64,000 bases of DNA from CAZRSW01 sp964602845 (GTDB lineage: Bacteria > Chloroflexota > Dehalococcoidia > Lucifugimonadales > UBA826). Location of the stretch: assembly GCA_964602845.1 (NCBI GenBank), contig CAZRSW010000002.1, positions 1-64,000 on the forward strand. Reading direction: 5' to 3'. Each line of letters opens with the position of its first letter. Position 1 is the first letter of the stretch. Both the position numbers and the translations under genes were made by a program. Positions 45,510 through 53,978 of this stretch are shown piece by piece. A model generated the notes under the pieces. The model was not told where the DNA came from and searched no databases. It saw nothing but the letters and a program-made list of their open reading frames with translations.

Positions 45510-46700
45510 CTAATCTGCTGCCAAAATTGTAACTCCCGTGGCATGCCGTGTACCTAACGCTCCCCCATTCCCCACTGCCACTGCAAGACGAGCACCCTCT
45601 ACTTGAGACGTAGACTCCCCTCTAAGTTGCCTAACAGACTCTATGAGGAGAAATATTCCTCTCTCGCCAGGATGATTCGATGATAAGCCCCCTCCATCTG
45701 TGTTAAGGGCAGGTCTTCTAGGATCATCAAACTTCAAGTGCCCTTGACTTACATAGTCTCCACCTTCTCCTTTTGAACAAAATCCCAAATCCTCAATCAT
45801 GCACATCGCCGTAATAGAGAAAGAATCATAAGCCATCAAGACATCTATTTCCTGCGGGCTAACGCCGGCATCTTCGAAAGCACGGGGACCAGATTGTGCG
45901 CCAGCCGTCACCGTGATATCACCCTTGTTCTCCCTGTATTTTGTAGCCTCAGCCCCGCCAATTATCCATACAGGCTTGACTCGACAATTCCGTGCTACTT
46001 CCGGAGAAGCGATGACAACCGCCCCACCACCATCTGAAACCATACAGCACTCCAGCAGATGAAGCGGCCATGCGATAAGACGAGATTCTGTTACATCTTG
46101 AACTGTGATCTCGTTTACCCCTACAAACTCAAGATCCATCATCCCTTTTACAGCCTCAGGATTGCGCATAGCATGAAACCTAGTAACAACCGATATCTCC
46201 GCAAACTGATCATCAGTTGTTCCATATTGGTACATATGTCTGGCTTTCACCATCCCATAGTTTGAAATCAAGGTCATGCCCCAGGGATCTTCCATGTTAT
46301 TAAAAGGATTAGGACTACCGATTCCTGTCGCACCTCCTGTGCCTATTGCTCGTCGATCAGAATGTGCGCTAGATCCATAAGTGAGAACAGCAACATTTGC
46401 CTTACCTGCGGCTATCATAGACGCTGCATGATTGGCGTGAAACTCATATGACGTCCCGCCAACTGACGTGTTATCGATAAAACGAGGTTTCCAACCTAAA
46501 TATTCTGATATGCCAAGACCTCCCACGTTCTGGTGAGTTCCCGTGTCAAAGACTGCATCAACATCATTCCATGCTAGGCCAGCATCCTCTAATGCACGAG
46601 CAGCCGACGCAGCTTTTATCTGAAGTGCACTCACCCCCGGAACCACTCGAAGAGGGTATTCATATACTCCCACCACAGCGGCATCACGTCTTTGCGACAT
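45510..46700 (-). CDS. Thiolase-superfamily protein lacking the nucleophile Cys (SCP2/Ltp2-like)
   Basis: This 396-residue protein starts at ATG 46700 behind GAGGAGG; 19 extra residues in the longer frame are discarded. It has the thiolase fold with the segments VDAVFDTG, NTSVGGTSYEFHANHAA and DGGGLSSNHPGERGIF. In true thiolases the region equivalent to GGTSYEFH carries the acyl-accepting Cys; here Ser84 is present in its place. Together with the DUF35 partner this resembles Ltp2-type retro-aldolases that release a C2 or C3 CoA unit from a side chain. Substrate unknown; the Cys comparison is by eye. Confidence 0.87.
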   Translation of the reverse strand: MSQRRDAAVVGVYEYPLRVVPGVSALQIKAASAARALEDAGLAWNDVDAVFDTGTHQNVGGLGISEYLGWKPRFIDNTSVGGTSYEFHANHAASMIAAGKANVAVLTYGSSAHSDRRAIGTGGATGIGSPNPFNNMEDPWGMTLISNYGMVKARHMYQYGTTDDQFAEISVVTRFHAMRNPEAVKGMMDLEFVGVNEITVQDVTESRLIAWPLHLLECCMVSDGGGAVVIASPEVARNCRVKPVWIIGGAEATKYRENKGDITVTAGAQSGPRAFEDAGVSPQEIDVLMAYDSFSITAMCMIEDLGFCSKGEGGDYVSQGHLKFDDPRRPALNTDGGGLSSNHPGERGIFLLIESVRQLRGESTSQVEGARLAVAVGNGGALGTRHATGVTILAAD

Positions 46701-46949
46701 AATCTTGTCCTCCTCTAAAAGCCTTTGTATGAATACCTGCGAACTTAGCATAGGCAATATAAGTCGTCAACGAACAAGGTTTCACATTAGCGTTCAAGGT
46801 TGTGAAGAGAGGACAGATAACCAGGGGTACGGCAAAAACTTAGCACTCATCTCAAAATGGCATCATAACCTGTAAATTATTAATTCTATCCGCTAAAACA
46901 ACCTCTGCTAAAGTTGCATCTCCATATCCCATTAGTATATTTTTCTGAT

Positions 46950-47564
46950 ATGTTAATTGGCATACTTTCAGACACACATTTGCCAGGTAGAATCCGCTCT
47001 CTCGATGAGTTGGGCCCACAGCCATCGAGATTTTTTGCCAAAGTGGACTTAATCCTCCACAGCGGTGACTTAACTTCACCAATAGTCCTAGATTGGTGTG
47101 AGAAATTCGCCCCGGTTCTCTGCTCTGCAGGTAACAACGATCCTATCAAAGATCATCGTATGACTGATGTGGTTACACTCAATGAATCCGGTTGGTCCAT
47201 CGGGATGAGACACAGTTTGGAGGGTCAGTCACGACCCATAGCAGACTTACAGCGCTTGTTTCCTAGCGCTGTCGACATCATGATTTCCGGACACACACAT
47301 CAAGAACGTCTGGAATATAGAGACAACGTTGTACTGATTAATACGGGAAGTATTACATTTCCACAACATAAAGAGGTGCGGCTGGGGACGGTTGGTCTCT
47401 TAGACCTAGAAAGAGACGTATTACGAGCAGAGATCATACCTCTGGGTCACAGTGCCGGCAGCCCTAATCCAGGGACCCCTATGGCAATAGAAATCAATAC
47501 AGGCGAAGTACCAAAAACCCGTGGGCCAGTAATAGTAATGGGAGATAACCCATTAAACGCCTAA
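46950..47564 (+). CDS. YfcE/MJ0936-type metallophosphoesterase
   Basis: This 204-residue phosphodiesterase has the standard motifs in order: SDTHLPG (metal ligands Asp8 and His10), LHSGDLTS, GNND where GNHD is usual, and SGHTHQE. The ATG at 46950 gives the family N-terminus MLIGILSDTH; a TTG at 46914 is in frame but adds unrelated residues. No ribosome site is apparent, so a leaderless transcript is possible. The C-terminal 50 residues after the core domain are not conserved in any motif I recognise. Its 3' end converges on the JAMM protease gene. Confidence 0.88.
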   Translation: MLIGILSDTHLPGRIRSLDELGPQPSRFFAKVDLILHSGDLTSPIVLDWCEKFAPVLCSAGNNDPIKDHRMTDVVTLNESGWSIGMRHSLEGQSRPIADLQRLFPSAVDIMISGHTHQERLEYRDNVVLINTGSITFPQHKEVRLGTVGLLDLERDVLRAEIIPLGHSAGSPNPGTPMAIEINTGEVPKTRGPVIVMGDNPLNA

Positions 47565-47583
47565 TAGCAACAATAATGACGAG

Positions 47584-48012
47584 CTATTCTAATATAGAGA
47601 AACTAATTTCCGATATGTTGCCATTAGAATCTATCATAAAGAAATTAACAATCGGATTGTCTCCTTCCAGAGAAATCAATACATAGCGGAAGTCAGTCCA
47701 ACCTGATTCCAGGGCCATACGCACATCAGTAGCGGAGGGATATGCTGGGGTATGGGTATGCGAATGATAAAACGCTACCAACTCTGTGCCCTTTCTGTCC
47801 GAATCTAGCTGCGCTTCCAGCTGTTCAGCTGGATCCATGACATATCTATATGGGCTTGGTGTGGAGTTGGTTATTTTGTACAAATCAGACACCCTTACAC
47901 CAGGGTTGTCATCACTTTCATAACCAGCCAAGATCCCACAGCATTCGTTAGGGTCTTCCTCTAACGCATGATCAATCATTTCATTAATGTGTCGTCTTTC
48001 GATACAGATCAA
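47584..48012 (-). CDS. JAMM/M67 family metalloprotease (Mov34/MPN)
   Basis: This 142-residue zinc isopeptidase/peptidase has the full JAMM signature: Glu23 in NECCG, His83 and His85 in HSHTHTPAYPSATD, Ser93 and Asp96. Bacterial members such as Mec+ trim C-terminal residues from ThiS/MoaD-like or CysO-like sulfur carriers. The start is TTG 48012, whose TTGA overlaps the stop TGA of the 48-residue gene upstream, indicating translational coupling. No ubiquitin-like carrier gene is adjacent; a cysteine synthase lies 11 kb away. The target is unknown. Confidence 0.9.
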   Translation of the reverse strand: MICIERRHINEMIDHALEEDPNECCGILAGYESDDNPGVRVSDLYKITNSTPSPYRYVMDPAEQLEAQLDSDRKGTELVAFYHSHTHTPAYPSATDVRMALESGWTDFRYVLISLEGDNPIVNFFMIDSNGNISEISFSILE

Positions 48013-48155
48013 CCAGCACTCCTGCGAGTAAGAAAATTTGTTACCTTGTTTATCAGCCTAACAAAACCACTTACGCGTTTCCGACTTCTTACATCAGAGC
48101 ATGCGACACAAGTGCAGGCAGGAGGATGGTCATAGTACCAGTTAGCACGACTCAT
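48009..48155 (-). CDS. Small Cys-rich protein coupled to JAMM protease
   Basis: This 48-residue open frame starts at ATG 48155 with AGGAG six bases upstream, a strong ribosome site. It ends in TGA that overlaps the TTG start of the JAMM protease gene (TTGA). The N-terminal half reads MSRANWYYDHPP followed by the C-x-C-x-x-C cluster ACTCVACS, then a basic stretch (DVRSRKRV) and a helical tail rich in Arg/Lys. The three Cys and nearby His could bind zinc. There is no signal peptide. It may be a regulator, partner or substrate of the protease (inference). Too short for most gene finders. Confidence 0.65.
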   Translation of the reverse strand: MSRANWYYDHPPACTCVACSDVRSRKRVSGFVRLINKVTNFLTRRSAG

Positions 48156-48218
48156 GAATTGCTCCTGTTAAATAATCTTTGTTTGATCCGGAATGTATAT
48201 CTATCAAACCAATTTTCT

Positions 48219-48707
48219 CTATTTGTCTCTCTTTATGCTATCGGTAAATCCTACTTGCCGCCATGCTTCATAAACAACCACAGCAACAGAGTTAGATAGG
48301 TTCATACACCTGTTACCAGGCGCCATCGGTATGGTCAGTCTCCTACCCCGATGTATCGTTTTCATGATGTCATCTGGTAGCCCGCAAGACTCGGGCCCAA
48401 AAATAAATGTGTCTCCAGGGCGGTATGATGGATCTGTGTAGTTTGTATCGTTCCATGAAGATGTACCAAATAACCGCCTACTGGGATATTGATTGATGTA
48501 TTCATTCAATGAATCATGCTCAGTAACAACAGTAAGATCCGAATAATCCAATGCGGCTCTCTTTAGTTTGGATTCCGATAGATTAAATCCTAGGGGCCTT
48601 ATAAGATGGAGCTCTGCACCGATATTTGCACACAACCTTATTATGTTACCCGTGTTATAAGGAATTTCTGGCCTATATAGAACGATATGGAAAAAACAGT
48701 CAGTCAC
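48219..48707 (-). CDS. trmL: tRNA (cytidine(34)-2'-O)-methyltransferase
   Basis: This 162-residue SPOUT-class methyltransferase modifies the wobble ribose of tRNA-Leu using S-adenosylmethionine. The start IVLYRPEIPYNTGNIIRLCAN is diagnostic, as are the knot segments FGPESCGLP and RCMNLSNSVAVVVYEAWRQ. Length is typical of TrmL, which consists of the SPOUT domain only. The start is GTG 48707 with weak AAGAA upstream. It stands alone on its strand; no terminator was recognised. Confidence 0.94.
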   Translation of the reverse strand: MTDCFFHIVLYRPEIPYNTGNIIRLCANIGAELHLIRPLGFNLSESKLKRAALDYSDLTVVTEHDSLNEYINQYPSRRLFGTSSWNDTNYTDPSYRPGDTFIFGPESCGLPDDIMKTIHRGRRLTIPMAPGNRCMNLSNSVAVVVYEAWRQVGFTDSIKRDK

Positions 48708-48869
48708 TTCTTATTCATTATATTACAGCCTCTTACCAATAGCTGACTTGCAAGTATAATCAATATGCCATATCCATCATCGCCTGTTACAACCATCGAC
48801 TAAATATGGCACAATAGGGCTTTCACTTGTTTATGTTCATAAAATTTGGACTCACCGAAAGGAATACTC

Positions 48870-49817
48870 ATGGCAAACTTTTTGGACGGTAAAGTAGCAA
48901 TTGTCACTGGCGCAGGAAGAGGAATCGGGGCAGGAGTAGCGAAACTTCTAGCCTCTGAAGGAGCTAAGGTTGTTGTTAACGATCTTGGGGTCGCATTGGA
49001 TGGCGACGGATCATCAGATACACCTGCCGGACAAATCGCCGAAGAAATTATTCAGGCTGGAGGCACAGCCGTACCAGATTTTACGGATATTTCCCTAATG
49101 CAGGGCGGCGAAAATATCGTACGGTCAGCTCTAGATAATTTTGGCCAACTAGATATAGTAGTCACCGTGGCAGGCATCTTACGAGATCGAATGATCTTCA
49201 ACATGACTGAGCAAGAATGGGATGACGTTATTAGGGTACACCTAAAAGGTACCTTCACTGTCTGCAAATATGCCTCGATTCTATATAGGCAGCAACGCAG
49301 CGGCAGGATCATTACCTTCGCCTCAGAATCAGGCCTATTCGGTAACACCGGTCAAGCCAACTACGCAGCAGCAAAGTCTGGAATAGCTGGATTCACAAAG
49401 GTGCTTGCCCGAGACCTAGGACGATACGGAGTGACAGCAAATTCTATTTGCCCCAGGGCTAATACCAGAATGGCCGAATCCGTACCTGATCTGGCCAGGC
49501 AGCTTCGCTCTAACCGGCCCGCCGACAGAGAACACGTACCTCAAGCCAGCGAAATGAGCCCAGATGACATAGCACCAATGGTTGCCTACCTTGCTAGTGA
49601 CAAAGCATCCAACATAAACGGACAAACTTTCCTGGTTTACGGAGGCACAATAACTCGCCTCAGCCAGCCTAGGAAAGTCAAAACTATTTTTAAAAGAGGC
49701 CGCTGGGAACTTGATGAACTAAGGGAACTCGTACCACAGGCGATTACTACCAATTTAGTAAATCCCTCCCCTCCACGACAAGCAAAGACACCCGCGAATA
49801 CTGAGAAGGCGAACTAG
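48870..49817 (+). CDS. SDR-family dehydrogenase with C-terminal extension (copy A)
   Basis: This 315-residue short-chain dehydrogenase resembles the (3R)-hydroxyacyl-CoA dehydrogenase domain of multifunctional enzyme type 2. It has the cofactor motif TGAGRGIG (13-20), catalytic Ser152, Tyr165 and Lys169 (YAAAK), and about 60 residues beyond the SDR core. The start ATG 48870 has AGGA seven bases upstream; the longer frame from 48846 is not supported. It is a tandem paralogue of the next gene, aligning without gaps over the first 170 residues. The usual PG after strand 6 is changed to PR (SICPRANTRM). Confidence 0.9.
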   Translation: MANFLDGKVAIVTGAGRGIGAGVAKLLASEGAKVVVNDLGVALDGDGSSDTPAGQIAEEIIQAGGTAVPDFTDISLMQGGENIVRSALDNFGQLDIVVTVAGILRDRMIFNMTEQEWDDVIRVHLKGTFTVCKYASILYRQQRSGRIITFASESGLFGNTGQANYAAAKSGIAGFTKVLARDLGRYGVTANSICPRANTRMAESVPDLARQLRSNRPADREHVPQASEMSPDDIAPMVAYLASDKASNINGQTFLVYGGTITRLSQPRKVKTIFKRGRWELDELRELVPQAITTNLVNPSPPRQAKTPANTEKAN

Positions 49818-49833
49818 ATTAGGAGATATACAA

Positions 49834-50763
49834 ATGTCGAACTTACTGAGCAACAAGGTCGCGATAATAACAGGTTCTGGCAGAGGAATAGGAAGGGGTA
49901 TAGCCCGACTAATGGCATCTGAAGGCGCTTCTGTAGTCGTTAACGATCTTGGTAGTTCAGTGGATGGATCAGGGGATTCGATAGCGCCTGCAGACGAAGT
50001 GGTTGAAGAGATTAGGTCGCTTGGAGGTCAGGCTGTCGCGAATTATGATTCTGTCACTACAATGGATGGTGGTGAAAACATTATAAGGTCGGCTCTGGAC
50101 AACTTTGGCAAACTGGACATTGTAGTGACCCCAGCTGGAATATTGAGAGATCGAATGATATTCAACATGACTGAGGAGGAGTGGGACGATGTCATCGCAG
50201 TCCACCTAAAGGGTACTTTCTCCGTAGTAAAGCCTGCCAGTGTACTTTTTAGGCAACAAAAAAGCGGCGTGGTTATTACTTTTTCATCCGTGTCTGGTCT
50301 TTTTGGAACGTCAGGTCAATCCAACTATGGAGCAGCTAAAGACGGAATAGCAGGATTCACAAGAGCCGTGGCGAGGGATCTAGGAAGATACGGTTGCAGG
50401 GTAAATAGCATTTCACCAGGGGCTGACTCTCGCATGACGGCGACGGTCCCCCAATCCGCAAGAGATATTCGGGCAGCGTCAGGAATAGACATCTCCTCAC
50501 CTCAGCAATCCTTGGAACTAAATCGGGAGCCGGATGATGTAGCACCGATGGTAGTGTGGTTAGCCTCCGATGAAGCTAAAGATGTCAATGGTTACGTTTT
50601 CCACTGCCAGGGCGGAAGCATTTCCCTGATGAACAATCCCACAGAGGAAAGGTCCATGCGGAAAAATGGTCGTTGGACCGTCGAGGAAATAGACGCCGTA
50701 TTCCCCGGAACCCTCGGTATGGATATGGGCAACCCCGCCCCTCCACAAGAACCGAGAAAATGA
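49834..50763 (+). CDS. SDR-family dehydrogenase with C-terminal extension (copy B)
   Basis: This 309-residue tandem paralogue of the preceding gene keeps the same catalytic positions (Ser152, Tyr165, Lys169) and the normal SISPGADSRM turn after strand 6. Both copies share a distinctive ILRDRMIFNMTEEEWDDVI stretch. It follows copy A by 16 bases with GGAG upstream, so they form an operon and possibly a heteromer. A weak hairpin with a T-run (about 50795-50815) may end the transcript. Likely role: oxidation of a hydroxyacyl-CoA or similar alcohol; substrate unknown. Confidence 0.9.
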   Translation: MSNLLSNKVAIITGSGRGIGRGIARLMASEGASVVVNDLGSSVDGSGDSIAPADEVVEEIRSLGGQAVANYDSVTTMDGGENIIRSALDNFGKLDIVVTPAGILRDRMIFNMTEEEWDDVIAVHLKGTFSVVKPASVLFRQQKSGVVITFSSVSGLFGTSGQSNYGAAKDGIAGFTRAVARDLGRYGCRVNSISPGADSRMTATVPQSARDIRAASGIDISSPQQSLELNREPDDVAPMVVWLASDEAKDVNGYVFHCQGGSISLMNNPTEERSMRKNGRWTVEEIDAVFPGTLGMDMGNPAPPQEPRK

Positions 50764-50860
50764 CCATCACTGAAACACAGATGCCTCTATCTGAATAGTC
50801 AAATAGGCTATTTTTTAACTTAGGTAAAGCTCACTCAATGCAAATCTGATACACAACTCA

Positions 50861-52327
50861 TCATTCAGTAAGAATCGTAACCGTCTTTATCCTATCACCC
50901 GCCGGTCCTCCGTTCTCAGGATCTCGAGGTGTGAGGTTCTCAATCGCAGTCATACCACTTAAAACCCTTCCGAAGACAGTATGGCAGGACATACCTCTAA
51001 TACCACAATTCTTTAAAGTATTGTCCGGCATAAATCCATCCAGAAAAGGTGTGGCTTTATAGGTGATAAAAAACTGGCTTCCATTAGTCGCTCTACCATT
51101 TCGCATTCCCGAGTTGGCCATAGATAATACTCCTGAACTGTCATGTCGCGCTTCTAGATGAAACTCATTCCTAAAGGCATACCCCGGACCTCCCCGGCCA
51201 GTACCTGTCGGATCACCGCCCTGAGCCATAAACCCTGGTATAACACGATGGAATGTAGTTCCATCGTAGAAACCTTTCTTTGCCAAGAATACAAAATTGT
51301 TAACAGTGTACGGAGCATATTCCTCTAATAAGTCAACTAATATCTCCCCGCCATCCGACAACTTTATTATCGCCCGATAGTCCGTCTCTTTTTCTATCTC
51401 CATTTTAGGAGGAAATGCGTATCTCATTTTTTCACCAGCAGGAATTTTGGGCTTCGCTATCACCATTACCTCCCCCACATTAGATATTGACATTGCTATA
51501 TCAACTGCAACATCTACACTTTTCAGGTTTGTATTTGTCGTAACAGGACCACCTTTCACCTTACCTTCAAAGGATACGCTCTTAACGATGTCACTTTTTA
51601 CAGAACCCGATATGCGAACAACCAAATGACCTTCAGACTTCCGCAGCACAGGTATTACTGATCCCAATGCATATGCCGGCACTTTACCCGAGATCTCGAA
51701 AAGTGTTTCATCTTTCTGTAATGCAAGCCCTGCTTCCTCCATATGGGAACCAATCAAGTCAATTAAATATGGGGGGCTGATTACCTTATGTTCCTCTGAA
51801 TACTCCATCCAAACCTGATCGTTTTCCCCTTTCCGGTACGTCATATCATCAATTATTACCACACTAAATCTTTGCTGTTCACCACGGCCATCAAGCATTT
51901 CTATTGTGCCTCGAAAATCTGATCCATTCCCCACATCTCCGGACATCCTGAAAGGAGCGGACTGCTTGAAACCCTCGAAATTAATTTCGACATCAGCGGT
52001 TAACTGACTTCGATAAAACAAATGGGCGTCAAGAACGTTACTTATACCATCAATGATCTTCTTTGATGAGGTGGCGCTAGGGGATTCAGTGCTCAGCATT
52101 CCAGCTGGAGATTGGTCTCTCTCAAGCCTTGGTGCACGATCAGGTTCAAGCACACGTGTAGCAGTTGCCACATCGACAGGGGCTACTACGTCATCCTTAT
52201 TTTGCTTCTCCTGTGATTCCACTACAACAGTCCCCGACTTGCCAACAGCTGAGCAAGAAGAAGTCACCACTACGAATAACAGTGGCAAAAAAAATGCCCC
52301 CATCCAAGCAATGCACATGTTAACCAT
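50861..52327 (-). CDS. Lipoprotein with LppX/LolA-like domain fused to cyclophilin PPIase
   Basis: This 488-residue surface lipoprotein has a signal peptide ending in the lipobox VTSSC (Cys25), then a Ser/Thr/Asp-rich linker (about 30-80), a beta-rich domain resembling LppX/LprG or LolA lipid carriers (about 85-310), and a complete cyclophilin domain (about 330-488). The cyclophilin part keeps FHRVIPGFMAQGGDPTGTG with the catalytic Arg, NGSQFFIT and HTVFGRV. A loop FMPDNTLKNCGIRGMSC is inserted before HTVFGRV and carries two Cys. The protein probably assists folding of exported proteins outside the membrane. The fusion of the two domains is notable. Confidence 0.85.
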   Translation of the reverse strand: MVNMCIAWMGAFFLPLLFVVVTSSCSAVGKSGTVVVESQEKQNKDDVVAPVDVATATRVLEPDRAPRLERDQSPAGMLSTESPSATSSKKIIDGISNVLDAHLFYRSQLTADVEINFEGFKQSAPFRMSGDVGNGSDFRGTIEMLDGRGEQQRFSVVIIDDMTYRKGENDQVWMEYSEEHKVISPPYLIDLIGSHMEEAGLALQKDETLFEISGKVPAYALGSVIPVLRKSEGHLVVRISGSVKSDIVKSVSFEGKVKGGPVTTNTNLKSVDVAVDIAMSISNVGEVMVIAKPKIPAGEKMRYAFPPKMEIEKETDYRAIIKLSDGGEILVDLLEEYAPYTVNNFVFLAKKGFYDGTTFHRVIPGFMAQGGDPTGTGRGGPGYAFRNEFHLEARHDSSGVLSMANSGMRNGRATNGSQFFITYKATPFLDGFMPDNTLKNCGIRGMSCHTVFGRVLSGMTAIENLTPRDPENGGPAGDRIKTVTILTE

Positions 52328-52694
52328 ATATAAACCTTATTAAGATAAGCCAAACTTCTTCAGGCACTAATTTTAAATTGACTGGCAAAAGCAAGTTATG
52401 AAATCATAATACCTGTGATCAGATGAACATAAAGATTGGTAATTAGAGTGAGCTGGTTTTTGCCTGAACTTCGTATATGTACGAGACCATCAACAAGCAA
52501 AGTTTGAAATTGGTCTTATATTTACTTTGGATGAAAGCCCCGGTAGTCCTCACAAAGAAAGGACCACTGTAGGCCAAACCTTCCTAGAGTATACCGCACC
52601 CTTACAAACCACGGATAAATCTTGCGTAAACCATATAGCTGAAATCACAAGATACGGACCCTTTCACATACAAATCTGGGAGTAGGTAAAGTAG
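52328..52694. other. Divergent intergenic region, no gene seen
   Basis: About 370 bases between the cyclophilin lipoprotein and the DHDPS-family gene. A hairpin with nine-base arms, one mismatch and one G-U pair (52542-52550 with 52560-52568) is present without a T-run. No coding frame with a ribosome site and no RNA gene was recognised; promoters for both genes are expected here. Confidence 0.4.
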
Positions 52695-53609
52695 ATGTTG
52701 ATCGATAATTTTGAAGGCATGCACTGGATGTTAGCGACACCATTCCATGAGGATGAGGAATTAGATAAAGATTCCATCCGGTCTCTCGTTGAACAAGCAA
52801 GGAAGGCCAACTGCACAGGAGTGGTAGGCTTGGGAGTGATGGGTGAAAGTTCCCGATTAAGCGACTCCGAAAGAACACAAGTAGCGGAAGAGATATTTTA
52901 TGCGGCGGGTAATCTACCGGTCACTATAGGGACTACGTCTGATAGCACTAAAGTGGCAATAGATCGGAGCAAGGAAGCTGAACGCATGGGGGCATCCGCC
53001 GTGATGATAGCACCGCCACCAATGCTCAAACCCAACTTAGATACTCTACTTTTATTCTACGCAAAGGTGGGGGATTCCATATCAATACCGATAATTTTGC
53101 AGGATTACCCACAAATATCTGGAATACATTTGCCGGTACATTTCATTGCCGAAGTAGCCAGTAAAGTGCCAAATATAAGATTTATCAAACTTGAGGACCC
53201 ACCTACACCAACAAAGATCACTGGGATAATTAATCTCACCGATGATCGATTAGGCATATTCGGAGGCCTGGGAGGAGTCTTTTTGCTAGATGAGCTAAAA
53301 CGCGGTTCCATCGGCGCAATGACAGGATTCGCTTTCCCCGAAATTCTTGTTCAGCTGTGCCAACTTGTAAAGGGGGGCCGTCAGCGTGAAGCCGAACGGA
53401 TATTTTATAAATATCTACCGTTGATCCAATTCGAACAACAGGAAGGTATTGGATTGGGAATAAGGAAAGCTGGTTTAGAGTACAGGGGATTGATAAAAAG
53501 TCCTATGGTTCGCCATCCAGGCAGCTCCGTGTCAGATCAAACTCGCAAAGAATTGCTAAAACTGATCTCGGATTTAAACCTAGATCAAGCTATCCCTGAC
53601 CTATATTAA
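52695..53609 (+). CDS. Dihydrodipicolinate synthase family aldolase
   Basis: This 304-residue TIM-barrel class I aldolase/dehydratase has Schiff-base Lys165 (IRFIKLEDP), catalytic Tyr138 (QDYP) and the carboxylate-binding GVMGES (47-52), in which the usual GTTGE is changed to GVMGE. The change argues against a true DapA and for a DHDPS-like enzyme acting on a sugar acid, hydroxyproline or aromatic substrate. No lysine genes are adjacent. A convergent cupin gene follows. AGGT stands upstream of the ATG. Confidence 0.88.
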   Translation: MLIDNFEGMHWMLATPFHEDEELDKDSIRSLVEQARKANCTGVVGLGVMGESSRLSDSERTQVAEEIFYAAGNLPVTIGTTSDSTKVAIDRSKEAERMGASAVMIAPPPMLKPNLDTLLLFYAKVGDSISIPIILQDYPQISGIHLPVHFIAEVASKVPNIRFIKLEDPPTPTKITGIINLTDDRLGIFGGLGGVFLLDELKRGSIGAMTGFAFPEILVQLCQLVKGGRQREAERIFYKYLPLIQFEQQEGIGLGIRKAGLEYRGLIKSPMVRHPGSSVSDQTRKELLKLISDLNLDQAIPDLY

Positions 53610-53635
53610 TGCACAGGTACCATACTTAGCCAAAA

Positions 53636-53947
53636 TCACTCCACGGAACTAAGAGGATTCACAGTAACTCTACTCATTGGTGTGTCTCTTGTATTACGGA
53701 ATTGGTGCTCAACATCAGCTGGAACCAGTACACAATCACCTTTTTCGATTGCATACTCTTGATCACCACACAAAAGGACTCCTGAACCCTCCGTTATAAA
53801 CGCCTGATGTTCCCATGGATGCGTATGGCAGGGAGATGATTCCCCCGGGGCATGTTGAACATACAACATAACATAATTAGGCACACCATCAGTCTTGCCC
53901 AATATAGGATTTTCGTAATCCTTAAAATTCTTTATCACTGGCTCCAT
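53636..53947 (-). CDS. Small cupin-domain protein
   Basis: This 103-residue single-domain cupin has the first metal motif around HTHPWEHQAFITEGSGVLLCG and the second around EKGDCVLVPADVEHQFRN, giving the usual His/Glu metal ligands. Such proteins act as small isomerases, dioxygenases or sensors. AGGAG precedes the ATG by eight bases. It follows the PIG-L gene by about 30 bases in the same direction, so they may be co-transcribed. Function beyond the fold cannot be assigned. Confidence 0.88.
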   Translation of the reverse strand: MEPVIKNFKDYENPILGKTDGVPNYVMLYVQHAPGESSPCHTHPWEHQAFITEGSGVLLCGDQEYAIEKGDCVLVPADVEHQFRNTRDTPMSRVTVNPLSSVE

Positions 53948-53978
53948 GTCAAATCTCCTAATCCGTTCCTTAATTTAA

